A stretch of 64,000 nucleotides of DNA from contig NZ_JBISHH010000022.1 in the NCBI RefSeq assembly GCF_045066735.1, positions 1 to 64,000 of the forward strand, written 5' to 3'. Made by a program: the position numbers and the translations under genes. Shown in pieces: positions 8,416-17,806 of the stretch. The notes beneath the pieces were generated by a model that made no database searches, was not told the DNA's origin, and saw only the letters and a program-made list of their open reading frames with translations. The DNA comes from Algibacter sp045066735 (GTDB lineage: Bacteria; Bacteroidota; Bacteroidia; Flavobacteriales; Flavobacteriaceae). Position 1 is the first letter of the stretch; every line of letters starts with the position of its first letter.

Positions 8416-10791
8416 ATGAAAAACCTTTTCTTATGGCTAATTATAGCTTGTTCTTTTTTTAGTATTTCCCTAAATGCACAAAGTAAATTTACAATAAGTG
8501 GAACCATTTCTGAAGCAAGTAGTAATGAAACCTTAATTGGCGTCAATATTATTTTTCCCGAAATTCAATCAGGAACTACAACTAATGAATATGGTTTTTA
8601 TTCTATTACGCTACCCGAAGGTACGTATAAATTAGCGGTAAGTTATTTAGGTTTTAATACCATTGTTGAAACGGTTGAACTTACTGGAGATGTGGTTAAA
8701 AACTTCAGTTTAACTGATACTTTAGAAAGCTTGGATGAAGTTGTAATTACCGAAAATATAGAAAAACTCAATATTAAGGCGCCACAAATGAGTGTAAATA
8801 AATTGAGCTCTACTACTATAAAAGAAATACCTGTTGTTTTGGGTGAGGCCGATATTATTAAGGCCATTACATTGTTACCTGGTGTTACAACTGCCGGAGA
8901 GGCAGCTTCTGGATTTAATGTTCGTGGCGGTGCTGCCGATCAGAATTTAATTCTTTTAGATGAAGCTACCATTTATAACTCATCGCATTTATTTGGTTTT
9001 TTCTCAGTATTTAATCCTGATGCAATTAAAGATTTAAAACTATATAAAGGAGGGATTCCTGCCAGATATGGTGGGCGGGTTTCGTCGGTTTTAGATATTT
9101 ATCAAAAGGAAGGAAATAGTAAAGAGTTTCATGCTAATGGTGGTATTGGTATTGTATCTAGTAGGTTATTGCTCGAAGGTCCTTTGGAAAAAGATAGGGG
9201 TTCGTTTTTATTAGGAGGGAGATCTAGTTATGCGCATTTGTTTTTACCCCTTTTCGATTTAGATAACAAAGCATATTTCTACGATTTAAACACTAAATTA
9301 AGTTATAAATTAAATGATTATAATAATGTGTACTTCTCTGGATATTTTGGGCGGGATGTTTTTAGCATTGCTGATACTTTTGAAAATACTTACGGAAATA
9401 CAGTTTTAAACTTTAGATGGAATCACTTATTTTCAGATAAAATATTTTCAAATCTATCGTTAATTTATTCTGATTATTATTATGGACTAAAGCTTAATTT
9501 TGTTGAGTTCGATTGGAATTCAGGTATTCAAAACTTCAACTTAAAATACGATTTCAAACATTATTTAACCAATAAAATTAAATTACAATACGGTTTAAAT
9601 AGTATTTATTATGCTTTTAACCCAGGAGATATCAAGCCAACAGTAGAAAGTTCTGGTATTAATCCATTCAGATTAACTCAAAAATATGCTTTTGAAAACG
9701 CTATTTACTTAGATGCTGAACATAAGGTTTCCGATAAATTATCATTGTCTTATGGATTGCGTTTAAGCACGTTTCATCGTTTGGGGCAAGATGAATTAAA
9801 TGTTTATGAAAACGACCAACCAGTTGTTTTTAATCAAGATTTTCAAATTTACGAAAAGGCAAAAGCTGTCGCTACTGAAACGTTTGATAGGAGCGATGTT
9901 ATAGAGCGTTTTATTAATTTGGAACCTCGTACCTCAGTGTCTTACCAACTCAATTCCATATCGTCTGTAAAGGCAAGTTATAATAGAATGACTCAGTATT
10001 TGCATTTACTTTCAAATACAAATTCCCCAACACCATTAGATGTTTGGACACCGAGTGGGAAATATATTAAGCCGCAATTACTAGATCAGTTTGCGATAGG
10101 GTATTTTAAAGAATTTAGTGAAAGTAAATATTCTTTAGAAGTTGAAAGTTTTTATAAAACCATAAAAAATAGAATCGATTATATTGATGGAGCAGATTTG
10201 GTAGCCAATAATGCTATTGAGCAAGTGGTTTTAAATGGTAAAGCAAGAGCTTATGGTTTGGAAGTTTTATTTAAAAAAAATGAAGGGCGATTTAAAGGTT
10301 GGCTAGCCTACACCTTGTCTAAATCGGAGCAGCAAACAAAAGGAAGAACAGCTGATGAAATAGGAATTAATAATGCTAATTGGTACAATACACCTTATGA
10401 TAAAACTCATGATATTTCCCTTACTGGAAGTTACGATTTAAATGAAAAATGGAAATTAAACGGTAACTTTTTATTTCAAACTGGCCAACCGGCAACATTC
10501 CCAAATGGGCAATATCAATATAATGGAGTTACTGTACCAAGTTACAGTAATAGAAATGCCGATAGGCTTCCGGTTTACAATCGATTAGATATATCGGCTA
10601 CTTATACCTCTAAACCACAAAAAAAATCTGGTTTACAAAGCTATTGGGTTTTTGGAGTTTATAATGTTTATAACAGAAAAAATGCAGCCTCTATTTCATT
10701 TGGTTCTAATCAAGAAACAGGTGCTAATGAAGCAAGTAGATTGGCTATTTTTGGTATTATTCCTTCAATTTCTTACAATTTCAAATTTTAG
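8416..10791 (+). CDS. TonB-dependent outer-membrane receptor with carboxypeptidase-like N-terminal domain
   Basis: 791 residues. Order: signal peptide (1-21), carboxypeptidase-regulatory-like beta-sandwich (about 25-105, GTISEASSNETLIGVNI), TonB plug (about 120-230, including GFNVRGGAADQNLILLDEA), then a 22-strand barrel ending in the terminal aromatic FKF. It imports an unknown large substrate using TonB energy. It is shorter than SusC proteins and lacks a SusD partner. Instead a DUF4249 lipoprotein gene follows after 4 bases, a standard pairing in Bacteroidota, so both are probably one transcript and one complex. Confidence 0.92.
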   Translation: MKNLFLWLIIACSFFSISLNAQSKFTISGTISEASSNETLIGVNIIFPEIQSGTTTNEYGFYSITLPEGTYKLAVSYLGFNTIVETVELTGDVVKNFSLTDTLESLDEVVITENIEKLNIKAPQMSVNKLSSTTIKEIPVVLGEADIIKAITLLPGVTTAGEAASGFNVRGGAADQNLILLDEATIYNSSHLFGFFSVFNPDAIKDLKLYKGGIPARYGGRVSSVLDIYQKEGNSKEFHANGGIGIVSSRLLLEGPLEKDRGSFLLGGRSSYAHLFLPLFDLDNKAYFYDLNTKLSYKLNDYNNVYFSGYFGRDVFSIADTFENTYGNTVLNFRWNHLFSDKIFSNLSLIYSDYYYGLKLNFVEFDWNSGIQNFNLKYDFKHYLTNKIKLQYGLNSIYYAFNPGDIKPTVESSGINPFRLTQKYAFENAIYLDAEHKVSDKLSLSYGLRLSTFHRLGQDELNVYENDQPVVFNQDFQIYEKAKAVATETFDRSDVIERFINLEPRTSVSYQLNSISSVKASYNRMTQYLHLLSNTNSPTPLDVWTPSGKYIKPQLLDQFAIGYFKEFSESKYSLEVESFYKTIKNRIDYIDGADLVANNAIEQVVLNGKARAYGLEVLFKKNEGRFKGWLAYTLSKSEQQTKGRTADEIGINNANWYNTPYDKTHDISLTGSYDLNEKWKLNGNFLFQTGQPATFPNGQYQYNGVTVPSYSNRNADRLPVYNRLDISATYTSKPQKKSGLQSYWVFGVYNVYNRKNAASISFGSNQETGANEASRLAIFGIIPSISYNFKF

Positions 10792-10795
10792 TATC

Positions 10796-11611
10796 ATGAA
10801 AAAAATTATATATATCATACTTTTAAGTTTAAGCTTTACAGCTTGTGAAGATGTTATCGATTTAGAATTGAACTCTGCCGAACCCCGTTTGGTTATTGAT
10901 GCGTCACTTAATTGGTTTAAGGGTACCGATGGTAAAGATCAATTTATAAAATTGTCGTTAAGTGCGCCTTTTTATAATCTAGAAGTACCTCCTGCAAATG
11001 GAGCAATTGTTACCGTCACAGATACAAATAATAATACCTTTAGTTTTATTGAAGAGGGTGATACTGGTATCTATAGAAATAGCGTTTTTATACCTGAAAT
11101 TAATGGTGTTTACACGCTAACCATTAATTATAAAAATGAAATTTATAGAGGTACAGAGCAATTAATGGAGGTTGCGGAAATTGACAGGGTAGAACAAAAA
11201 AACGATGGTGGTTTTTCTAGAGATGAAATCGAGTTAAAAGCATTTTATAACGATCCTGCAGGTTTTGGTAATTATTATTTATTCGAATTTGATATGCTAG
11301 AAACAAATAGTGTAAGCTTAGAAGTTTATGATGATGAATTTACAGACGGAAATGAAATTTTTGCCTTTTATACAGATGAAGATATAGAAACGGGAACAGA
11401 AATATCCGTTTACAATAACGGAATTTCTGAGCGTTACTACGAATATATGGTGGTGTTATTACAGCAAACAGATGATGAAGGAGGTGATCCGTTTGAAACA
11501 CAGCCTGCAACTGTGCGCGGTAATTGCGTAAACGAAACCAACCCTGAGAATTATCCTTTTGGGTATTTTAGAGCATCAGAGGTTTCTGTTTTTAATTATA
11601 CTGTACAATAA
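10796..11611 (+). CDS. DUF4249 family lipoprotein
   Basis: 271 residues from the ATG at 10796. The frame is open further upstream within the receptor gene, but this start gives a lipoprotein signal (MKKIIYIILLSLSFTAC, Cys 17) followed by EDVIDLELNSAEPRLVIDA, which is typical of DUF4249. The rest is beta-rich and acidic. It sits 4 bases after the TonB receptor stop and is probably translationally coupled to it. It is likely a surface partner of that receptor. The biochemical role of DUF4249 is not known to me. Confidence 0.88.
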   Translation: MKKIIYIILLSLSFTACEDVIDLELNSAEPRLVIDASLNWFKGTDGKDQFIKLSLSAPFYNLEVPPANGAIVTVTDTNNNTFSFIEEGDTGIYRNSVFIPEINGVYTLTINYKNEIYRGTEQLMEVAEIDRVEQKNDGGFSRDEIELKAFYNDPAGFGNYYLFEFDMLETNSVSLEVYDDEFTDGNEIFAFYTDEDIETGTEISVYNNGISERYYEYMVVLLQQTDDEGGDPFETQPATVRGNCVNETNPENYPFGYFRASEVSVFNYTVQ

Positions 11612-11778
11612 TTTTTTCTATTTAATTAATTAAAAATTAAAAGAGTATTTATTTAAATTCTTTTGAAAATTTCTGGAAATATTATAACATATTAAGACAA
11701 CTTACGCGCTACTATTTTATAAATGATAAAAAGATGGAAGTTGGGGATGTTCTTTACTATTAAGACCTCAATAATTCA

Positions 11779-11786
11779 TATTTTTG
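11779..11786 (+). promoter_or_regulatory. Candidate -7 promoter element for murQ
   Basis: TATTTTTG fits the Bacteroidota consensus TAnnTTTG and ends only 4 bases before the murQ ATG at 11791, which would put the transcript start at or within the first codons. There is no clear TTG at the right distance, so this may be chance in AT-rich sequence. Confidence 0.35.
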
Positions 11787-11790
11787 AAAT

Positions 11791-12612
11791 ATGATGAAAT
11801 TCACAAAAACTACAGAACAGGATTCTAATTACAATCATCTCGAAAAGATGAATCTGTCTGAATTATTAAACAGTATAAACAAGGAAGATAAAAGTGTACC
11901 ATTGGCGGTTGAAAAAGCGCTGCCACAAATAGAAAAGTTAGTCGAACAAATTGTTTCTAAATTAAAACAAGGCGGACGCTTATTTTATATGGGAGCTGGT
12001 ACTAGTGGACGTTTAGGTATTTTAGATGCCTCGGAATGTCCTCCTACATTTGGAGTGTCTCCAGATTTAGTTATCGGTCTTATTGCCGGTGGCGATCATG
12101 CTATTAGGCATGCTGTAGAATTTGCTGAAGATTCTCTTACCCAAGGTTGGGAAGATTTAAAACTACATAATATTACTGATAAAGATGTGGTTGTTGGTAT
12201 TGCAGCGTCGGGCACAACACCTTATGTTATTGCTGCATTGGAGGAGTGCAATAAGAACAATATTATTACAGGTTGTATTTCTTGTAATAAAAACAGCCCA
12301 CTGTCTCTAACGGCTCAGTTTCCTATAGAGCCTATAGTAGGCCCAGAGTTTGTTACAGGTAGTTCTAGAATGAAAGCAGGAACTGCTCAGAAATTAGTAT
12401 TGAATATGATAACCACATCAACCATGATTCAGTTGGGGCATATAAAAGGTAATAAAATGGTCGACATGCAATTAAGTAATAATAAGCTTTTTGATCGTGG
12501 TACAAAAATGATTATGGCCGAACTTCATATTCCAAGAACCGAAGCCGAAACATTACTTAAAACATACAAAAACGTAAGATTAGCAATTCAAAACTATAAT
12601 GATGGACGATAA
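11791..12612 (+). CDS. murQ: N-acetylmuramic acid 6-phosphate etherase
   Basis: 273 residues, slightly shorter than the about 300 of Escherichia coli MurQ. It is a SIS-domain enzyme with the signature GAGTSGRLGILDASECPPTFG starting near residue 68, including catalytic Glu 82, and the second block GPEFVTGSSRMKAGTA. It cleaves the lactyl ether of MurNAc-6-phosphate to give GlcNAc-6-phosphate and lactate during recycling of cell-wall sugars in the cytoplasm. Two ATGs in tandem (11791, 11794) are possible starts. No anmK or PTS gene is adjacent. The next gene overlaps its 3' end. Confidence 0.95.
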   Translation: MMKFTKTTEQDSNYNHLEKMNLSELLNSINKEDKSVPLAVEKALPQIEKLVEQIVSKLKQGGRLFYMGAGTSGRLGILDASECPPTFGVSPDLVIGLIAGGDHAIRHAVEFAEDSLTQGWEDLKLHNITDKDVVVGIAASGTTPYVIAALEECNKNNIITGCISCNKNSPLSLTAQFPIEPIVGPEFVTGSSRMKAGTAQKLVLNMITTSTMIQLGHIKGNKMVDMQLSNNKLFDRGTKMIMAELHIPRTEAETLLKTYKNVRLAIQNYNDGR

Positions 12613-12832
12613 TAGAACAGACAAAGTATTACTTTATAAAGGTATAAAAACCATGATTTTTGCAGTATTAACACTCTTCATGGGACCAATAATTTTGAGT
12701 ATGGCCTTGAGTCAGCCAGAAAATAAGCTCTATATTCCGCTTCTAGCTGTTGGTATTTTAATATGTGCTTTCGCTGTGTTTTTAATTTTTAAAGGCATCA
12801 GGTTAATTATGAATAGCATGTTTAAAAAGTAA
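12599..12832 (+). CDS. Small two-helix membrane protein (DUF6095-like)
   Basis: 77 residues with two hydrophobic helices (about 18-37 and 45-68, LLAVGILICAFAVFLIF). It overlaps the end of murQ by 11-14 bases in another frame (ATGs at 12599 and 12602), which suggests translational coupling. It resembles the small DUF6095 proteins of flavobacteria; the assignment is from memory of the pattern. Function unknown. Confidence 0.75.
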   Translation: MMDDNRTDKVLLYKGIKTMIFAVLTLFMGPIILSMALSQPENKLYIPLLAVGILICAFAVFLIFKGIRLIMNSMFKK

Positions 12833-12857
12833 CAAGACTAACTAATTAACATTTTTT

Positions 12858-13349
12858 TCAAACCGCTTTTGGAGTCGTTGGGTTGTATCCAAACTCACAA
12901 TCGTCTAGTTCAATTTTCAAACCATTCATAATATAGCTTATTATAGCGTAGTGATGGATGGTATGGCTGTTTGCTTGAGATAACAGGGCTCCAAAAGTAT
13001 AGGCTATGCTTGTTTTACCTAAACCCAAATCATCAATAACTGTTATGTTAGAGGCTAAATCAATATCTAAAGATTTTAATTTTTTTACAGTTGTATCCAA
13101 ATAGTTACTAGCCGCATGGCATTGGTTTTCTACATCTGTATTTCTGCATCGCGCGGTTAAATCAACTTGAAGACTTTCATTCATATTAAAAATACAATTA
13201 TAGAAGTCTAAAATATGACGGATATGAGAGCCAATACTCGAGTAGTATGGAGCAACCGATGCATTGCACAAATTGGCATCGCCTAGTTTATTTAGTAGTA
13301 AATTTGCCTTTTGTAAAGTCTTTAAACTTGATGCAATAATTATATCCAT
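12858..13349 (-). CDS. DinB/YfiT-like metal-binding helix-bundle protein
   Basis: 163 residues from the ATG at 13349 (a GTG two codons upstream is the alternative). It is a four-helix bundle with conserved histidines: SIGSHIRHILDFYN near 40 and SHTIHHYAIISYI near 133, the usual DinB-superfamily metal site. Such proteins are thiol transferases or stress proteins of mostly unknown substrate. It converges on the small membrane protein with a 25-base gap and no visible terminator. Confidence 0.78.
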   Translation of the reverse strand: MDIIIASSLKTLQKANLLLNKLGDANLCNASVAPYYSSIGSHIRHILDFYNCIFNMNESLQVDLTARCRNTDVENQCHAASNYLDTTVKKLKSLDIDLASNITVIDDLGLGKTSIAYTFGALLSQANSHTIHHYAIISYIMNGLKIELDDCEFGYNPTTPKAV

Positions 13350-13441
13350 AAACACTAAAAATAATACTTTAAGAATGAAATGAGTGGTTTTTAGTCTTTA
13401 AACATCGTATTCCTTACAAAAAATTAAAAATGAGCTATTAA

Positions 13442-15901
13442 TTACGCCTCATTTAAAGCTCTTAATACCAAACGTAATTCTTCGTAGCTATACTTATCGT
13501 CTACTTGTTGTTTCAATTCTGTTAAGCTTTCAAATTTTTTCTTCGGAATTATCTTTTTTAATTCATTGTAATGTTCGGTCGGTATTAAATCGCTAATTTT
13601 TATTTCACCCGAATCAATATAATGAGATAAGTGTCTAAGAATTGTCGTTCTCGTAAGTTCACGTTCATCTTCAATTTCATCTATAGACTTGCCAGCTTTA
13701 AATAAATCTAACGATACTTTTTTAGTATCAATCTTAGGTGTCTTAGGTGTCTTAGGTTTTCCTGTTACTTTTTCTTCTGCAAAATCTATTTTATCTGCTG
13801 TGGTATCAATATCGTTTTCATCACAATAGCCTTTAATAACCTTTAAAATATCGGTACCGTATTTCTCCACACGTGTTTTCCCCATACCGTTTATTTCAAG
13901 TAATTCAGCTTTACTTAAAGGCAAGGTTTCACACATTTCGTAAAGTGTTTTCTGGTTAAAAACTTGATAATGAATTAAATCGTTTTTTTCTGCAATTTCA
14001 TTTCTAAGCACGCGTAAGAGTTCAAATAATTCAACATTTGCGGTGCCATCAATAACGGTCTTTCTTGCTTTTTTAGGTTTGTCTTTGGCTAAAAATTTAG
14101 ATTTCGCTCGTAATTCTAAAAAGGTTTTAGACGAAAACCCATCTGTTAAACCGTTAAAAAATAAAAGTTTCGCAGCCAGTAATTCTTCCAATAAATCAAC
14201 TGCTTTAGTTAAATCGCTATTAATGGTTTTATTATCTGTGGTGTAACTAAAGGTTTTTAATGCTTCTACAAAATGCTGGTTAATTTGAGTCTTAAAATAA
14301 GCTACTGCCTTTTTAAAGCGTTCTTGTATTACATTACTTGTATCCGGTAAAGGCTCCGTTTTAGATAAATCTTTTAACTGGGCATTAAAACCTGTACTTA
14401 CTTTTAAAAAGTTGGTAATTGCTGTTTTTATGGTGAGTAGGGGAGCTTCAACCTGGCCTTCAATACTACCTCGATTTTTATAATAAATATCTAAAATTCT
14501 GTTGGCAGGATATAAAAACGGATAGAAATCGAAAATTTCAACAATTAAATCTAACTGAAAATTTTTCTGAGACAACTCTAAAACGGCTTGATCGGGTTCG
14601 TTTTCTTCCGCATTTTTATTGAAGGTAATAACGTTTGCATCACTAATAATTTGGCTAGAGTGTATTTTGCTTTTTAAAACCAAGCCTTCTAACGATTTAC
14701 ATCGGCTTAACGCCACATACGTTTGCCCATGTGCAAAAGCACCTTGAGCATCAATTATCGCTTTTTCAAAGGTTAAACCTTGGCTTTTGTGTATGGTAAT
14801 AGACCATGCCAATCGCAAAGGCATTTGAGTGTAAGAACCAATTTTATTCTCCGAAATAGCTTTGGTATCAGCATCTACAGTGTAATTTATGTTTTCCCAA
14901 ACTTCAGGTTTTGTAACAATACTAAACTCATCATCTGGACAATGCACTACAACTTCGTCCTGATCTAAATGAATAACTTTTCCAATTTTTCCATTAAAAT
15001 AACGTTTCTCTGGGCTGCTATCATTTTTAACAAACATGACCTGCGCACCAACTTTTAGCTCTAAAGCTTCGTTGTTTGGATAGGCATATTCGGGAAATTT
15101 CCCTTCCACCTTGGCTTTATAAAACCTATTTCTGCCATCAATTTTATTTAATTCTGTAATATTTGTGGCTTCTGCTTTGTTATTATGTGTGGTAAGTGAA
15201 ATATACCCAGCATCGGGCTCTGGAGTAAAATCAGGAATAAAACGTTTGTTTAATTCTGCTGCCGATGCTTCCGAAAGTACGTTGTTTCTAATTTCATTTA
15301 AAATATTAATAAACGTCGGGTTATCTTGGCGATAAATATGTTTTAATTCAATAGTAACGGCTTGGCAAGCTTGATAGGCTTGGCTACTAAAAAAGAATCC
15401 ATTTTTGTAATAAGGTTTCAATACATGCCATTCACTCTCCTTAATCACTGGCGAAAGTTGCTGTAAATCCCCAATCATAAGTACTTGTACACCACCAAAC
15501 ACTTTATTTCTATCTTTAAATCGGCGTAAAGTTTTATCAATACCATCCAATAAATCGGCGCGAACCATACTAATTTCGTCAATAACCAAAAGGTCCATAG
15601 ACCTAATAATATCAATTTTAGTTTTATTAAATTTCCGATTAAAACTCTTAGATGCATTCAAATCGGTGTCCGGTAAAATAGGGCCAAAAGGCATCTGAAA
15701 AAACGAATGTATCGTCACGCCCTTTGCATTTATTGCCGCCACGCCCGTTGGTGCTACCACCACTAAACGCTTCAAGCAATCCATTTTTAGTCGGTGTAAA
15801 AACGTCGTTTTTCCTGTTCCTGCTTTTCCCGTTAAAAAAATTGACCGGTTTGTGTTGTTTACAAATTCCCAAGCCAATTCTAATTCTTTATTATCTGCCA
15901 T
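13442..15901 (-). CDS. PIF1-like ATP-dependent DNA helicase with HRDC and C-terminal helix-turn-helix
   Basis: 819 residues. The N-terminal SF1B helicase core has Walker A GKAGTGKT (25-32), Walker B/motif II LVIDEISMV, and the late motif AWSITIHKSQGLTFEKAI near residue 365. Then follow a linker region, an HRDC domain (about 620-700, ending in a helix-hairpin-helix-like LLEINGMGKTRVEKYG) and a C-terminal helix-turn-helix (about 735-800, LFKAGKSIDEIEDERELTRTT). The combination is common in Bacteroidota and resembles the RecQ C-terminal layout grafted on a PIF1 motor. It probably acts in replication or repair of structured DNA. It starts at the ATG just before the P-loop. Confidence 0.92.
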   Translation of the reverse strand: MADNKELELAWEFVNNTNRSIFLTGKAGTGKTTFLHRLKMDCLKRLVVVAPTGVAAINAKGVTIHSFFQMPFGPILPDTDLNASKSFNRKFNKTKIDIIRSMDLLVIDEISMVRADLLDGIDKTLRRFKDRNKVFGGVQVLMIGDLQQLSPVIKESEWHVLKPYYKNGFFFSSQAYQACQAVTIELKHIYRQDNPTFINILNEIRNNVLSEASAAELNKRFIPDFTPEPDAGYISLTTHNNKAEATNITELNKIDGRNRFYKAKVEGKFPEYAYPNNEALELKVGAQVMFVKNDSSPEKRYFNGKIGKVIHLDQDEVVVHCPDDEFSIVTKPEVWENINYTVDADTKAISENKIGSYTQMPLRLAWSITIHKSQGLTFEKAIIDAQGAFAHGQTYVALSRCKSLEGLVLKSKIHSSQIISDANVITFNKNAEENEPDQAVLELSQKNFQLDLIVEIFDFYPFLYPANRILDIYYKNRGSIEGQVEAPLLTIKTAITNFLKVSTGFNAQLKDLSKTEPLPDTSNVIQERFKKAVAYFKTQINQHFVEALKTFSYTTDNKTINSDLTKAVDLLEELLAAKLLFFNGLTDGFSSKTFLELRAKSKFLAKDKPKKARKTVIDGTANVELFELLRVLRNEIAEKNDLIHYQVFNQKTLYEMCETLPLSKAELLEINGMGKTRVEKYGTDILKVIKGYCDENDIDTTADKIDFAEEKVTGKPKTPKTPKIDTKKVSLDLFKAGKSIDEIEDERELTRTTILRHLSHYIDSGEIKISDLIPTEHYNELKKIIPKKKFESLTELKQQVDDKYSYEELRLVLRALNEA

Positions 15902-16206
15902 TAATCACTGTTCAAAATCGGAAAGGAAGATACATAATTTCAATATTTTTATGGGCGGGTTTTTAAGAAAAATAAAAACCGCGCTATCCGCTGTATCTTT
16001 TTGCAAAGCAGATGAGTACAAGCCCGATTACTTTTTCAATTCATTAAAAACTCTTCAAGATTGAAGTTAAAGTCTTTTTAAGCTTCACAAAAAGGATGCC
16101 ACTACTATCGCTCCCGCAACAATCTGCAAAGTGATCGGCTATATTTTAGCATCCAGGTTTGTCTGTTAAAAATGCCTAAGTTCTTGTTTAGTTTTTTTAC
16201 AAATAT
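15902..16206. other. Intergenic region filled mostly by structured element copy B
   Basis: 305 bases between the DCC-family gene and the helicase gene, both on the minus strand. I see no gene. Most of it is the structured element at 15955-16125. The helicase promoter probably lies in or after that element. Confidence 0.6.
15955..16125 (-). repeat. Dispersed structured intergenic element, copy B
   Basis: On the minus strand the 5' block agcgatagtagtggcatcc (16112 to 16094) leads into CTTTTTGTGAAGC (16094 to 16082). This pairs over 13 positions, two of them G-U, with GCTTTGCAAAAAG (16009 to 15997). The 3' block gatacagcggatag follows (15997 to 15984), then a second hairpin, cggttttt...aaaaaccCgc. 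Copy A at 2737-2905 has the same blocks in the same order. The two G-U pairs keep the stem paired, which is what a selected RNA would show. Confidence 0.65.
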
Positions 16207-16626
16207 CTAATCTAAAAACCGACGTCTTAATTCAGGAGTAGGTATCATACACGATTCTTTTTTGCCATACCATTTATATCTATTTTTAGCAATAAAATCG
16301 TAAACCCAATTTCGAACAAAAGCAGGAACTATAAAAAATACTGCCATTAATTTTTCAGGAAAACTAAGAGAAGCACCAACTTTTAAGGCTGCCGTAGATT
16401 TATAATCAATCCCTTGTTCTGGGGTGTAAAGTAAAATGGAATCTATTTTAGTCGTGTCAATGTTATATGCTTTAAGTATTTGTTTTCCGACCTCACTTTG
16501 TAACGCTGTAAATAAAAACTGTTCCTTTCTATCACGTTTTATCACGTATTGTACGCTGCTATTGCAAAGGTTGCAAACACCATCAAATAGAATAAGTTTT
16601 TTATGTTTAGGGACTCCAAAATACAT
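16207..16626 (-). CDS. DCC-family thiol-disulfide oxidoreductase-like protein (DUF393)
   Basis: 139 residues. It begins with the family signature LILFDGVCNLCNSSV, where CNLC (18-21) is the thioredoxin-like redox pair, followed by VIKRDRKEQFLFTALQS and the C-terminal RNWVYDFIAKNRYKWYG, all typical of DUF393/YuxK proteins. It is thought to be a thiol oxidoreductase with unknown substrate. It lies 61 bases downstream of thiH, where many Bacteroidota carry thiF, so it may be read through from the thiamine operon. Confidence 0.88.
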   Translation of the reverse strand: MYFGVPKHKKLILFDGVCNLCNSSVQYVIKRDRKEQFLFTALQSEVGKQILKAYNIDTTKIDSILLYTPEQGIDYKSTAALKVGASLSFPEKLMAVFFIVPAFVRNWVYDFIAKNRYKWYGKKESCMIPTPELRRRFLD

Positions 16627-16687
16627 GTTGCAAAAATACTATTTTATAAATCGCTTTCAAAGGGATTAAAAATGGTAAGCAACTTTT

Positions 16688-17800
16688 TTATTGCCAATTG
16701 TTACTCCAATCTTTCCAAACTACTTCCAAGCCTTGGTTTTTAAGCATTACGGTGACATCTTCGGTAGAACGCTCGTCCGAAATTTCAAATTGTTCTAAAG
16801 ATTCTGGAGCCACAGCATAACCACCTGGGTTTGTTTTAGATTCAGCGCTTATAGATGTAATTCCAAGATTAACAATATTATTCCTAAATACTTCACTTTC
16901 TCGGGTAGACATAGACAATTCTACATCTTCATCTAGTAATCTAAAAGCGCAAATTAACTGCACCAAATCCGGATCGGTCATTTCGACTTTAGGGTCTAAA
17001 CCTCCCGAATGTGGCCTAAGTCTTGGAAACGAGATGGAATACTTAGTTTTCCAATAGTTTTTTTGTAAATATTTTAAATGTAAGGCTGTAAAAAAACTAT
17101 CAGCTCGCCAATCTTCCAAACCAAATAAAGCACCTAAACCAATTTTATGAATGCCTGCTTTGCCTAATCGATCAGGAGTGTCTAATCTAAAATCAAAATT
17201 CGATTTTTTACCTTTAGGATGATGTTTTTTATATTCTTCTCGGTGGTAAGTTTCTTGATAAACTAGTACAGCAAAAAGACCATTATCTATTAATTTCTCG
17301 TATTCATTTTGGTATAAGGGCTGTACTTCAATAGTGATATTCGAAAAATGAGAACGTATTAATTTTAAAGCATTTTCAATATAATCTACACCAACAGTTT
17401 TGTTAGCTTCTCCAGTTACCAAAAGTATATGGTCGTATCCTTTAGATTTTAAATAAGTAACTTCCTTTAGTATTTCTTTATCTGTTAAAGTTCTACGCGG
17501 AATTTTATTCGTCATACTAAATCCGCAGTAGGTACAAATATTTTGACACTCGTTACTTAAATACATAGGCGCATACATTTGCATGGTATTGCCAAAGCGT
17601 TTTTTAGTTAGCTGTTTGCTTAGTTGTGCCATTTCTTCTAAATATGGCTTTGCAGCAGGAGAAATCAACGCTTTAAAATCTTCTAAATCTCGTTTAGAAT
17701 GACCTAAAGCACGCAGCACATCGCTTTCTGTTTTAGAAAATATGCTTTGTAAGGTATCCTCCCAATTGTAAGTATCAAATATGTTTTTGAAACTGCTCAT
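16688..17800 (-). CDS. thiH: 2-iminoacetate synthase ThiH
   Basis: 370 residues, the standard length. A radical-SAM enzyme with C85-x3-C89-x2-C92 (ECQNICTYCGF) binding the 4Fe-4S cluster, and downstream blocks LLVTGEANK and GLGALFGLEDWR. It splits tyrosine to dehydroglycine for thiazole formation, so this organism uses the anaerobic-type ThiH route rather than glycine oxidase ThiO. It starts 6 bases after the thiG stop and is the last clear gene of the thiamine operon. Confidence 0.96.
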   Translation of the reverse strand: MSSFKNIFDTYNWEDTLQSIFSKTESDVLRALGHSKRDLEDFKALISPAAKPYLEEMAQLSKQLTKKRFGNTMQMYAPMYLSNECQNICTYCGFSMTNKIPRRTLTDKEILKEVTYLKSKGYDHILLVTGEANKTVGVDYIENALKLIRSHFSNITIEVQPLYQNEYEKLIDNGLFAVLVYQETYHREEYKKHHPKGKKSNFDFRLDTPDRLGKAGIHKIGLGALFGLEDWRADSFFTALHLKYLQKNYWKTKYSISFPRLRPHSGGLDPKVEMTDPDLVQLICAFRLLDEDVELSMSTRESEVFRNNIVNLGITSISAESKTNPGGYAVAPESLEQFEISDERSTEDVTVMLKNQGLEVVWKDWSNNWQ

Positions 17801-17806
17801 AGATTT

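Noticed and set aside
10652..10795. Longer start for the DUF4249 lipoprotein
   Set aside because: It lies inside the TonB receptor gene, and would bury the lipoprotein signal peptide.
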